Shown in pieces: positions 36,196 through 45,321 of a DNA stretch of 64,000 nt. The notes under the pieces were generated by a model, which made no database searches, was not told the DNA's origin, and saw only the letters and a program-made list of their open reading frames with translations. Positions within the stretch are counted from its first letter, which is position 1. The number at the start of each line of letters is the position of its first letter. Source of the stretch: Bryobacterales bacterium (GTDB lineage: Bacteria > Acidobacteriota > Terriglobia > Bryobacterales > Bryobacteraceae); the NCBI GenBank assembly GCA_016713735.1, contig JADJOP010000001.1:1-64000 (forward strand), given 5' to 3'. A program made the translations under genes and the position numbers.

Positions 36196-37949
36196 GCTTG
36201 GTGGGTTTCTACTTGATGGTAAAGGGTGGGGCAGGTTTGTTCAAACCACTTCGTGTTCAGGACGATAGGTCCGGTGCCTTCGAGTTGCCCCGGTTCGAGG
36301 ATCGCGGCCAGAAACTCACGCACCGGCCCGTTGCGAGGGGTTGCCCCATAGTCGAAACGGATGGCGTCCGGTTGCATCCGGCTAACCAGGTAGCGCAGGC
36401 ACGAATACTCGATCCTTCGGGAAAACGCCCGGCAGCTCATGACCCAAGTGTCGATCAGCAGACCGCCGGCCTCCTGGCAGCCAGCCAGAACAGCGATCCG
36501 GCCCAAAGGCCCGAATCGATCTTCGTAACTGACAACATGGAGAAACGCGTTGGGCCGTGACAACCTGCCGAGCCATTCTGCTTCGCTGAGCCGTTGGCCA
36601 TTGAGATTGAACTGGTTGGTCTTGTTCACCAACTCCAGCGCCCGGCCGTCAACTGGCGGAATCCGCACATCGAAGGAAAGCCGCGCCTGGGCCGACGCAA
36701 GCAAAGACTCCATATCGGAGTGGACGGCCGGATCCGGTTGGCTGGCTGCGCTGCGCAGGCTGGCCAGCCGGTAGGAGTCCTCTTGGGAAAGCGTCTCTTT
36801 ACCGAAGCGCATGCGCAGCTTCTCCAGCAGGGAGAGCACCTGGGCCGTGGACTTTCGAGGGAACAGCAGGCACTCCATTGCCGGGAAGGCCGCTTGCGCT
36901 TCCGCAATCTCCAAAGGGCTGTCGTCCACGAACACCACAGCGTCCGCGCTGATATTCCAGGCATTCAGAATGCGACCGATTGAACTGGATTTCGGCCCCC
37001 AGTGAGCCTCCACCGGAAAGAGGGAGTCGCGCTTCACCAGGAGGTCTTTCCGTTCCAACGCCTGCGCCACATAGGTGGCGTCGTTCTTGCTCGCCACCGC
37101 CAGCAGCACGCCGGCGTCGGCAAGCGATTGGAGCAACTGCTGGTAGAGCCCGTGCTGGGTTGCCCCGTGCTCCAGGCTCCACGCGATGTTCTCAATCCCG
37201 ATCTCGCCCAGGATGCCGGACCACAAAGTGTCATCGAGGTCGGTGATCAGCCCTTTGCCGGGAGACTCCGGGAACAACAAAGTGGTCAACAGAGAGGCGA
37301 GGACGCAGCTATGAGCCATCGTGTAAGGAAATCCGGTCTGTAGATCCGACTGTGGATCGTGGCGTCCGGCGATGGCCGACTGCCGGTCGATCCACTGCCG
37401 GCTTAGCAATCTGGCCTTCCTCTCCGCGACGGACGCGGCCCAATCGGCCAGGGCGGCTTCCAACTGCCAGTCAAAAGAACTGCCGTGTATCGGGCGAGTA
37501 TGACTGATTGGCGGGAGCGGCAATCCAGGCAAAGAGACAGCGACAGGCATATCGCCGCCGATTCGGCTGAGCGACGTGGAAATCCGGCTGAGCGAGGCCC
37601 GCACCGTGGTGAGAATCTCTTCCGCCTGGCCGGGCCGCCACCCGCCCAACTGCCGGTAGCCGAGTCTCGGATCCAAATCGCTCCACTCAAACACCAGAAT
37701 CACGCCATGGTGGGACCTGGCTTCCACCCGCTCCAGATTTCCGGCTAGATCGCCATAGAGCCCGGTACTGACTTCCACACGGCGGCCCGGCCAGCGCTGA
37801 CGCAAACCGGCCGTGATGAAAGTCTGCAAGTGCAGAGGTGTGAATCCACAACAGAGAACGACATTCAGTTGGGGCGCAGTGTCATCCACCGGTTGGCGTA
37901 AAATCTCCAGGGCTTCCAATAGCTTCACAGTTGGGACCTCCCCGGCCAC
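36192..37949 (-). CDS. FkbH-like HAD-IIIC protein, glyceryl-ACP synthase type
   Basis: The 585-residue protein has an N-terminal SGNH-like or linker region (residues 1-230), then the HAD core with KGLITDLDDTLWSGILGEIG (the DxDxT nucleophile) and ADAVVFVDDSPLEIAEAQAA. A C-terminal GNAT-like domain starts about residue 440 (ELVNKTNQFNLNGQRLSEAE, then DRFGPLGRIAVLAG). This is the full FkbH architecture. Known members dephosphorylate 1,3-bisphosphoglycerate and load glycerate onto an ACP. Here it is translationally coupled to an ACP, outside any polyketide synthase. That makes a role in glycan or lipid modification more likely than in an antibiotic. Confidence 0.85.
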   Translation of the reverse strand: MAGEVPTVKLLEALEILRQPVDDTAPQLNVVLCCGFTPLHLQTFITAGLRQRWPGRRVEVSTGLYGDLAGNLERVEARSHHGVILVFEWSDLDPRLGYRQLGGWRPGQAEEILTTVRASLSRISTSLSRIGGDMPVAVSLPGLPLPPISHTRPIHGSSFDWQLEAALADWAASVAERKARLLSRQWIDRQSAIAGRHDPQSDLQTGFPYTMAHSCVLASLLTTLLFPESPGKGLITDLDDTLWSGILGEIGIENIAWSLEHGATQHGLYQQLLQSLADAGVLLAVASKNDATYVAQALERKDLLVKRDSLFPVEAHWGPKSSSIGRILNAWNISADAVVFVDDSPLEIAEAQAAFPAMECLLFPRKSTAQVLSLLEKLRMRFGKETLSQEDSYRLASLRSAASQPDPAVHSDMESLLASAQARLSFDVRIPPVDGRALELVNKTNQFNLNGQRLSEAEWLGRLSRPNAFLHVVSYEDRFGPLGRIAVLAGCQEAGGLLIDTWVMSCRAFSRRIEYSCLRYLVSRMQPDAIRFDYGATPRNGPVREFLAAILEPGQLEGTGPIVLNTKWFEQTCPTLYHQVETHQA

Positions 37950-37969
37950 CCGAAGGTAGCCAGAACTGG

Positions 37970-38749
37970 CTACTTCCGGATGGCTCCCAGTTGCCCGGAA
38001 ACCATGAAATACGGCTTGTCATGAGCCCGGCAGAACTCGTAGTAAGCAGGGTTCCAGAGAGTATCGTCGCTCAATAGCATCCCGCCTTTTCGGATCTTGG
38101 GCCATGCGGTCTCGTATTCAAACGACATGTGATCTTCGGTGTGCAGGCTGTCGTGGAAAAAGATGTCGATCTCGGCAAACTCCGAAACTACCCGCGGCAG
38201 CAACTCCCGGGCGTCGCCCAGTTCCAGCCTGTGGCGATCCAGGAGGTGCGCCGGAATCATCCAACCAGGCTGCTTGCCGGGTGGCAGCGCTGTCTCCTCC
38301 ATTCGGGTCGTTGCGCCTTCGATCGGCTGATAGGCCGGCAGATCGATCGAGATCAGTTGTCCCACCCCGTTGCGCCGCATGGCCTCGAGCAGAATGGCGC
38401 TGGATTGTCCGTCGAAGATTCCGGTCTCCACCATTACTTTGGGCTGCAAAAGGCGAACCGCCAGGTAGATGAACTCGTTCCAGCGATTCCACCCCAGCCG
38501 GCGGCCGCGAACAGCAAAGACGATTCGGTTCAACTGATCGAAGAACTCATGATTGCCCATCAGTTCGGTGTGCAGCTCGTCAATCCGCGCCTGCGGCACC
38601 TCCGGGAACAGACGGCAGGCGGCTGCCACGGGCGCCATGGGGGCCGCATACAGGCGAACCGGCACCATGCGCGGCTTGCTGAAGATCTTCCAGGCCGTCT
38701 TGAACGAAATGCCTGCCGCGTTATCCAGATATCGGCCTATCTTGCCCAT
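37970..38749 (-). CDS. Class I SAM-dependent methyltransferase (Methyltransf_24 type)
   Basis: The ATG at 38749 is chosen because AGGAGAG lies 2-8 bases upstream; the longer open frame reaches into the preceding gene. The roughly 259-residue protein has VMVETGIFDGQSSAILLEAM as motif I, then QLISIDLPAY, and EIDIFFHDSLHTEDHMSFEY with the conserved acidic/His region. This family methylates small molecules and sugars in natural-product and polysaccharide clusters. It lies between the VOC gene and the FkbH-like gene in one operon. Confidence 0.75.
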   Translation of the reverse strand: MGKIGRYLDNAAGISFKTAWKIFSKPRMVPVRLYAAPMAPVAAACRLFPEVPQARIDELHTELMGNHEFFDQLNRIVFAVRGRRLGWNRWNEFIYLAVRLLQPKVMVETGIFDGQSSAILLEAMRRNGVGQLISIDLPAYQPIEGATTRMEETALPPGKQPGWMIPAHLLDRHRLELGDARELLPRVVSEFAEIDIFFHDSLHTEDHMSFEYETAWPKIRKGGMLLSDDTLWNPAYYEFCRAHDKPYFMVSGQLGAIRK

Positions 38750-38759
38750 ACACCTCTCC

Positions 38760-39218
38760 TTAGCTGACGCCGGTTTCGACGGAGTGCTCCTCTTCCAGCA
38801 GTTCGACCAGCAGACGCTCTGGAGTGAAAATCCAGGCGATTCGTCGGCCTCCAAAGGCCGCCGCCGGCTGTGGGCGGCGTACCAGCGTTGAACCTAACTC
38901 TTTCTGCCTCAACAGCTCATCGTCCAGATGCCGCACCATCTGGCAGATATGGTGCAGACCGCCGCCCTTTTCCAGGAACTTGCCCACCGGCGAACTGGCG
39001 CCCACCGGTTCTACGAGCTCCACTTGAGGCAGAGTATCCGGCCCTTCGCCCAGGAATACAACCCGAACCCGCTGGATCGTGTCGTGCGTCACCTCTGAAA
39101 CCCATGACGCCCCCAGGGCGGCTGCAAAGCCGGGTAGTGATTGTTCGATCGACGCGACCACGAAACCGGTGTGATGAAACTGCCGTTCCGGCTTCCGAAA
39201 GTGAGAAGGTTGAGGCAT
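38760..39218 (-). CDS. VOC-superfamily protein (glyoxalase/epimerase-like)
   Basis: The roughly 152-residue protein shows the paired beta-alpha-beta-beta-beta units of the VOC fold. HHTGFVVASIEQSLPGFAAA opens the first half and GGGLHHICQMVRHLDDELLR the second. The metal-ligand candidates are His in FHHTG, Glu in VELVEPVG, His in LHHICQ and Glu near the C-terminus (LVELLEEE). This matches methylmalonyl-CoA epimerase-like proteins, which act on acyl thioesters. In this operon it might epimerise or isomerise a carrier-bound acyl group; that is inference. Start ATG 39218 avoids a long overlap upstream. Confidence 0.7.
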   Translation of the reverse strand: MPQPSHFRKPERQFHHTGFVVASIEQSLPGFAAALGASWVSEVTHDTIQRVRVVFLGEGPDTLPQVELVEPVGASSPVGKFLEKGGGLHHICQMVRHLDDELLRQKELGSTLVRRPQPAAAFGGRRIAWIFTPERLLVELLEEEHSVETGVS

Positions 39219-39238
39219 AGTTCGGGATTGCCAGCGTA

Positions 39239-40243
39239 CTAGAAAACGTCCATGTAGATGGCTGGCAATTCGCCGAACTGCCCAGCCCCTGTCCAGCAAG
39301 TCATATACACGTGGATCAGGCGGCGGGACTTGCGGAAACCGGATTTCTGGAAGGGGGCCATGTCGGCATAGCCCATCAGCGGCAGCGAAATCATCTGCGC
39401 CCCAGCGCCGGAGCCGCGGATGCAGAATTCTGATACTAGTTCGAGCCTCTCTTCCGGAAGCAGAGAGCCCCAGAAAACGTCTTCCACCAGCAGGGACGGG
39501 ACGATAGGCTCACCCAGCACTTCGACGAGGGTTCCGGTCAGGATGCCTGCGCGGGATTCCCGCCGGAGACTGACTGTGAGAGCGCCCGTTCGCTGCCGGC
39601 ACTGCCATTCCGCCTCTGGGCGGCTCCAGGTTCTCGCCAGCGGGACAGTGCTGGCGGGTTCGGTTGCCAACTCCAGGAACAGCTCGATGTCATGCGCGGT
39701 AGCGGGGATCGGTTCGGTGCGCTGCGCCGGGCGCAACAGCCGGGCGAGGTAGGGAATGGAGAAGATCTTCTCGGTCTGGAGATTCAGGCGGCGGCCACAC
39801 TCGACGACGATTCCATTCGTTTGGCCGCCGTCGACGCAGAAGTTGATCGTGCCGTCGTACCCGGCCGCCTTGGCTCGCTTCAGAAACTCTGTCCAAATCC
39901 CGGCGCCGAATGCCTTCCCCTTGTGTTTCGGGTCCGCTGTCAGAAAGGTATTGACCAACAATCGCAGGTTCTGCCCGCCACACTGGGCCGTCCGCGGGAA
40001 TCCGGCCACGAAAGCTACCGGCTGCCCCCCTTCATAAACGGTTGGCGCTAACTCCGGAGATGTTCCCGGATAGGCAAAGCTGGAGTGCAGGTATTCCTCC
40101 GTGTAGTTGATGGAGGGCTCCGGGTTCTCGCTCCAGGACCGGCGCAACAGATCAGCCACGGCTGCGTAGTCCCCCTGAAAGGACATCAGCGAGCGGCTGG
40201 GTGGCGCAGAAGTTGGTTGAGAGCCAGGATGGGGGGAGTGCAT
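39239..40243 (-). CDS. GNAT-fold acyltransferase
   Basis: The roughly 334-residue protein has a GNAT-like acyl-donor segment, LVNTFLTADPKHKGKAFGAG then IWTEFLKRAKAAGYDG, where the basic/Gly loop would bind pantetheine phosphate. NFCVDGGQTNGIVVECGRRL follows as strand five and helix. A second, more diverged domain continues to a C-terminus near GYADMAPFQKSGFRKSRRLI, so it may be a tandem GNAT of the Fem or N-acyltransferase kind. With ACPs and an adenylation enzyme downstream, an ACP-bound donor is likely. The start is uncertain among GTG 40258, ATG 40243 and a later ATG near 40186. Confidence 0.65.
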   Translation of the reverse strand: MHSPHPGSQPTSAPPSRSLMSFQGDYAAVADLLRRSWSENPEPSINYTEEYLHSSFAYPGTSPELAPTVYEGGQPVAFVAGFPRTAQCGGQNLRLLVNTFLTADPKHKGKAFGAGIWTEFLKRAKAAGYDGTINFCVDGGQTNGIVVECGRRLNLQTEKIFSIPYLARLLRPAQRTEPIPATAHDIELFLELATEPASTVPLARTWSRPEAEWQCRQRTGALTVSLRRESRAGILTGTLVEVLGEPIVPSLLVEDVFWGSLLPEERLELVSEFCIRGSGAGAQMISLPLMGYADMAPFQKSGFRKSRRLIHVYMTCWTGAGQFGELPAIYMDVF

Positions 40244-40300
40244 AGCGACAAAAGCCACCGCAATCGGTTGTTTCTTAGTATCGCACGGTGACTTGGTCGC

Positions 40301-41845
40301 TCACGCAGCAGCCGTCTGCTCGGTCAGCCAATCCAGCACGCGCTCGGCGGAACCACGCAAGCGGGCTGGTATTAGTACGGTGACCATGGCCAGCCGCTTT
40401 TTGTCGTCGGCAGTCAGGGCTCCGAACAGTTTGAGGCCCAGAACAAAAGCCAACGCCCCAGAGGCGATCGCGGGGGCCAAGGCAAGCCACGGTGATAGCG
40501 AACGCGCCACGAGAAACGCTGTTACATAGAGCAGCACCGCCGCCGCCGCCAGGCGTCCCAGCAAGCCCCATTGCAGCTTGACCGGATCTTTCCACAGGAT
40601 GATGCCCCACAATCCCGCCGCTGCCGCCAATTGGCCGCTGCCGTTGCCGATTGCGGCGCCGACAGGCCCCCATCTCGGAATCAGCAGGTAGTCCAAGCCG
40701 ATGTTCAGCGCCCCTGCTACGCAAGTGCAATAGATGACGTACTTCTGGCGCTCCGTGGCCTCCAGATAGTTCTGTGCCGGCAGGAAAATCGATGCCGGGA
40801 CAGCCGCCATTGCCGCCAGGGCCAGAACCGGGACTGCCTCCTGGTAACGGTTGCCGTACAGCACCGGAACCAGGGCAGCGCTCACTGCCGACAAGCCCCA
40901 AAGCAAGGGCAGGCCCGCCAGCAAAGCGTAGCGGACGGCCAACTGCGCCATCTGCGCCAACCTGTTGGCGTCGCGTCCGAACTGCGCCAGCAGGCTGGCG
41001 CCCACTGAGACGCTGAAAATCCGGGGCAGCATGATCGCCTTTTCACTCAGATTCTGTGCCAGGGAGAAGAAGGTCAGGTGGCGCACATCCGAGCTCAACC
41101 AGCGCAGCATGATGAGGTCGGACCGGTTCCACACCAGGATGTTCAGCAACATCACGAAGATGCTCTTGACGGAGAAGGCACGCAGCCTCCCCCGCAGCGC
41201 CTCATCCAGGGGTTCTACCGGCAATGTCGCCATCCATCGCCGGGCCGGCACATACCGCATCCAGAATTCCACCCACTTATAAAGCAACACGCCCAGGCTC
41301 ACGCCCGTCAGTTCCCAACCCAGGGCCAGGCTCAGCCAGACCGTTCCCGTGTAGATCATCTGGCTCAGAATCGTCGCCGGCACATTGGCCCGCATGTTTT
41401 CAGCCGCCTGGTTGGCTTGTGCAGGGATCATCAGCATCATGGCCGGGAAGATGGTTGCCACGATGCTGTAGGTCACTATGCGGTAGTTCGGATCGCCAAA
41501 CCGGAGGGCCAGCAGAACAGCGATCGCGGTCAGGCCGGTACTCGAATAAAGTTGCGCTTTGAAAGTGTACTCAAAGACGGCTCGCGCCTGGCCGGGTTGT
41601 CCTTTGCCGAGATACTCGGCGATGTATTTGCGCGCCGCAGCAGGCGCTCCCAGGGAGCCGATCAGGGTGCTCATGTTGCCGACCCAAACCACCAGACTGT
41701 AGTAGCCCAGTCGTTCCGGGCCGATCACACGCGCCATCGGAATCGAGGTCGCCAGCGCCACGAAGACCTCAAGCACGGTTTCAAGCCCGTACCAGAAGGA
41801 ATTCCTGGCGATTGTCCTGGTATTGGAGGCTGGTGGGTTCGGCAT
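40301..41845 (-). CDS. Wzx-type polysaccharide flippase (MOP superfamily)
   Basis: The roughly 514-residue protein has about 14 hydrophobic helices. Its start, NTRTIARNSFWYGLETVLEV then ARVIGPERLGYYSLVVWVG, is typical of O-antigen/teichoic-acid exporters. ATG 41845 (MPNPPASNT) is preferred because upstream residues are not hydrophobic or conserved. The family flips undecaprenyl-linked repeat units to the periplasm. It is the first gene of the minus-strand operon, so the products of the downstream acyl-modification genes are probably attached to an exported glycan. An IS1380 element lies immediately upstream and may affect its promoter. Confidence 0.82.
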   Translation of the reverse strand: MPNPPASNTRTIARNSFWYGLETVLEVFVALATSIPMARVIGPERLGYYSLVVWVGNMSTLIGSLGAPAAARKYIAEYLGKGQPGQARAVFEYTFKAQLYSSTGLTAIAVLLALRFGDPNYRIVTYSIVATIFPAMMLMIPAQANQAAENMRANVPATILSQMIYTGTVWLSLALGWELTGVSLGVLLYKWVEFWMRYVPARRWMATLPVEPLDEALRGRLRAFSVKSIFVMLLNILVWNRSDLIMLRWLSSDVRHLTFFSLAQNLSEKAIMLPRIFSVSVGASLLAQFGRDANRLAQMAQLAVRYALLAGLPLLWGLSAVSAALVPVLYGNRYQEAVPVLALAAMAAVPASIFLPAQNYLEATERQKYVIYCTCVAGALNIGLDYLLIPRWGPVGAAIGNGSGQLAAAAGLWGIILWKDPVKLQWGLLGRLAAAAVLLYVTAFLVARSLSPWLALAPAIASGALAFVLGLKLFGALTADDKKRLAMVTVLIPARLRGSAERVLDWLTEQTAAA

Positions 41846-41966
41846 CGAAAAGATCAGGCAATGGGCGCGGGCGTCAACGAGAGAGCTCCTACTATTGTGA
41901 CGAAAACGGGAGCGCCACCACAAGCGCTCAAGTTCATCCAGTTCATCAGTTCATCCGCTGTCCCAA

Positions 41967-43611
41967 CCGTAATCCGTCCGTAAACCGAGGCGAGGAGATC
42001 GTTGAACGGCAGGAGTGGTGCCGATTTCATTCAGGACCTAGCTTCCACGGAACGCTGCCAGCGAGATTTGGTTTTGTGCTCTTTGAATGCTTCTCGATGG
42101 TTGGCGGGGCCGATTTCCGGGCACCGCTCCGTCACTGCTGTTTCCATCTCTGGTTGTCCACGGCCGCCAAACCGCGTGCACTATCCAGGAGCCGGTAGCG
42201 CGCTCCAGGCTTCGGCCCATTCGGCCAGTTGCCCGGTCATCCGCTGCACTCGTACGACGAGCTTTCGCGCGTGATGGATGAGCGCCCCCGGCGAGCAGAA
42301 GATCTGGAAGCGCAGCCGTTTGGGCCGCGCCCGCAGATGCTCCGGCTTCAAGGCCACCCGCTTCAGGGCCGTGAGCACATTGTGCGTCATCACCGCCAGC
42401 CGCAGCCACGCCGCATTGGCTCCGAAGCGTCCGCACGGCATCACCCCGGCGGCCAGTTCGTTCTTCAACACATGATGCAGCGCCTCAATCGAGCCGGCCT
42501 TTTCCCGGTGCCACTCCAACAGCCGTTTGCCGTCGAAGTCAAAACGGTTGGTCACCACCGCATAGTGTTTGCACAGCGCCCCGTCGTCAAACAATCCTCC
42601 CTGCCAGCGCGTCACGCGAATGGCCAGATACCGTACCTCATCCAACACCTCTCCGGCTTTCCGCTCCACCGGATCCCACGGCAGTTCCGCATACTCGCAG
42701 ACCACCTCGGCATCCTCCCGGTAGGGGGCCGCCAGACCGCCTCGGGCAGCATCCGCATCTTCTGCTTCAGCGATTCGCTCATCCGCGCGCTCACCGCGAA
42801 TCCGATTGCACCCCGCGGTCCGTCCTCCCGCTCCTGGTTGCGCAGCCACTTCAGCAGCGTTTGGTCGTAACAGGCTGAATCACCCCGGAAATAGCGTTCC
42901 TCCACCGTCTCCGGCAAAGCCGCCAATGCCCGCTTGGCCACCTCCAGCAGCGCGTAGTGTGCACCCACGTTGCCGTCACGAAATTCGTCGGCCACCGCCA
43001 GATCCATCTCGGCCCACAGCGCCAGCACTGGCTGATAGCCCGTGTTGCCCTAATAGGTCGGCTGCGCCTGGCGTTTCCAGCTTTCGATGATGGTGGCATC
43101 CAGATCAATGGTGGCAATCTTCTGATCGGCGCACCGCCGTCCCACTGCCCGCACCAGATCCTGATTCACCTGCGCCAAGCCGCGCAGCGGCCCGCTCTCG
43201 CTGGGTATGTAGCTCACCTGCCCCACCGCCAGCTCCTGTTGCGCCGCCTCGATCCGGCTCTGGTCGTGAAACTGATACAGAAACTTCCGCGCCGCTTCCG
43301 GGCTCGGAATCTCATGTCCGAGCATCTCGGCCAAGCCCGCGTCTTCTCGCAGACGGTCGAAATCCTCCAGGCAATCTCCGCCCAAGGCGTTCAACACCAG
43401 AAAGCTCTCCACGTAGGTCGCTTCGTCAAAGCCGCGCTGGCGTTGCTTCAGCGATACGTTCCGGGCCACACTGTCCGGCACCCCGAACGCGCTGCGCGCA
43501 CAAACAGCGGAATGCCCGCATAGGCCGTGAGCACCTCCCGCGCCGGTTGCCAGTCGTACTCAAAGGGCAACTCGCCTTCGGCCGGCGAGCGCTTCTGCTT
43601 CTTCAGCGACA
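41967..43611 (-). pseudogene. IS1380-family element and transposase, second copy, damaged
   Basis: The left end at 41967-41983 matches 17 bases of the terminal repeat of the 1.4-kb element. No matching right end was found, so that side is lost. The transposase starts at ATG 43611 (MSLKKQKRSPAEGELPFEYD). It shifts frame near 43480, runs to an in-frame TAG near 43050 (after KRQAQPTY), continues as LALWAEMDLAVADEFRDGNV, and shifts again near 42720 into WHREKAGSIEALHHVLKNEL. Catalytic motifs DLDATIIESW and YFRGDSA are visible. Three lesions make it inactive. Confidence 0.8.
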
Positions 43612-43764
43612 TCGTCTATCGCTAAGCAATTTTGCACCCACCAGGTGATTTCTATCTTTACGCCCTCACACCCTTGGCCAGGACTTCCCACCACATCATG
43701 CTGTCCCTCCGTGCCAACATCAGTGAGACACTTCTTGGCCCAATAATTACTGAGCAGGGCGAGA

Positions 43765-44292
43765 ATGGATCACATCGTGGAACTGAAGAGGAAGATTTCT
43801 CCGTTACCCGGGGCTTTGCCCGCCACGGAGCGGAGTGAGGCCGAGCGTAGCGAGGGCGAACGTAGCGCAGTGGCGGGCAAAGCCGGCACCATGTTGCGGC
43901 CCATCCCACGCCCAGACCCCGAGGTCGTCGCCAAACCCCGGCGCCGCACCTTCACGGCCGACTACAAGCAGCGCATCCTCAACGAGGCCGACGCCGCGCG
44001 TTTCTCCGGTACCATCGGAGCCCTCCTGCGGCGCGAAGGTTTGTACTCCTCGCATCTGGTCACCTGGCGGCGCGAGCGGGACGCCGGCATCCTCGATGCC
44101 CTTACCCCTCACAGGCGTGGCCCCAAGTCCAAGCGCCATCCTTTGGAAGAAGAGAACCAGAAGCTCCGCCGGCAGAATGAGCGGCTGGCTGAACAGTTGC
44201 GCAAGGCCGAAATCATCATCGACGTTCAAAAAAAAGTGGCTGCCCTGTTGGGGCGTCCGATCCCGCCGCTGGACCCGGAGGAGCAATCCTGA
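43765..44292 (+). CDS. IS3-family OrfA
   Basis: The 175-residue protein contains a transposase-8-type HTH (RRTFTADYKQRILNEADAAR, GALLRREGLYSSHLVTWRRE) and a C-terminal leucine-zipper-like coiled coil (EEENQKLRRQNERLAEQLRK), as OrfA proteins do. The first 50 residues are odd: a run of ERSEAERSEGERS-type repeats is encoded by the same GAGCGnAGCGAGG DNA units that appear as intergenic repeats near 29.75 and 29.82 kb. It overlaps orfB by one base. Confidence 0.75.
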   Translation: MDHIVELKRKISPLPGALPATERSEAERSEGERSAVAGKAGTMLRPIPRPDPEVVAKPRRRTFTADYKQRILNEADAARFSGTIGALLRREGLYSSHLVTWRRERDAGILDALTPHRRGPKSKRHPLEEENQKLRRQNERLAEQLRKAEIIIDVQKKVAALLGRPIPPLDPEEQS

Positions 44293-45294
44293 TGCCGGCC
44301 ATCTCGGAGTTGGCCATCACCGTCGGTATCCGGCCCGCTTGCGATGCATTGAGCGTTCGCGTGCGTCCCTATCGCTGGCAGGGGCGGGCAGCAACGGGAG
44401 CGCCAACCAAGAGACGTCCCCGGCCGGTCCGCGCCCTCACTCCGGCGGAACAAGAAACGGTTCTGGCAAGCCTCCACGAAGAACGCTTTCAGGATCGCTC
44501 CCCAGCCGCTGTTTACGCCACGCTGCTCGACGAAGGCCACTATCATTGCTCGATCCGCACCATGTACCGGCTGTTGGAGGAGCGCGGCGAGTCGCGCGAA
44601 CGCCGCGACCAGCTCACCCATCCGCCCTACCAGAAGCCCGAGCTTCTGGCCACCGCGCCGAATCAGCTCTGGAGTTGGGACATCACCAAACTGCTGGGAC
44701 CGGCCAAGTGGACTTACTTCTATCTTTACGTCATCCTCGACGTTTTCAGCCGCTATGTCACTGGCTGGATGGTCGCTCCGCGCGAAAGCGCGGAACTGGC
44801 CAAACGCCTCATCGAGGATTCCTGCACCAAGCAGAACATTCCCCGCGGCCAACTCACCGTTCACGCCGACCGCGGCTCGGCGATGACCTCCAAACCCGTC
44901 GCCCTCCTGATGGCCGACCTCGGCGTCACCAAATCGCACAGCCGCCCTTACGTCTCCGATGACAACCCGTATTCGGGAAAGCCAGTTCCGCACCATGAAG
45001 TACCGCCCGGAGTTTCCCCGATCGCTTTGGTTCGATCCAGGACGCGCGCGCCTTCTGCCTGCGCTTTTTCGCCTGGTATAACGACGAACACCGTCATTCC
45101 GGTCTCGGCCTGATGACGCCCGCCATGGTCCACTACGGCCAAGCCCGCTGATCCGCCAGCAGCGGCAGAATGTCCTCGACGCAGCCTACTTGGCTCACCC
45201 CGAACGCTTCGTCCGCAAACCGCCTCAGGCACCCGAACTCCAACACGAGGTCTGGATCAACAAACCACCGGAGTCAGAACAAAAAAGTCACTAA
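44292..45294 (+). pseudogene. IS3-family OrfB transposase, frameshifted
   Basis: The frame from 44292 encodes HTH_21-like and rve regions: PNQLWSWDITKLLGPAKWTY (first Asp), GQLTVHADRGSAMTSKPVAL (second Asp) and SHSRPYVSDDNPYS. An extra G in the GGG run at 44975-44977 then shifts the frame. Skipping it gives ESQFRTMKYRPEFP, with the catalytic Glu, then FAWYNDEHRHSGLGLMTP. Another shift near 45150 leads to the C-terminus AAYLAHPERFVRKPP. The DDE triad is thus split over two frames. Confidence 0.78.
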
Positions 45295-45321
45295 ACTCTC
45301 TGGCTTGGTGTCTCAAAGTCG

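Larger units (their letters stand above)
43725..45315 (+). mobile_element. IS3-family element, damaged
   Basis: An 8-bp inverted repeat, TGAGACAC at 43725-43732 and GTGTCTCA at 45308-45315, brackets an orfA/orfB pair that is oriented and spaced as in IS3. No target duplication was seen. The next base pairs downstream start a truncated IS1380 transposase, so the insertion point may be inside that older element. Confidence 0.65.

Noticed and set aside
33402..41845. Classic NRPS/PKS antibiotic cluster
   Set aside because: No condensation, ketosynthase or thioesterase domain is present, and the leading gene is a polysaccharide flippase.
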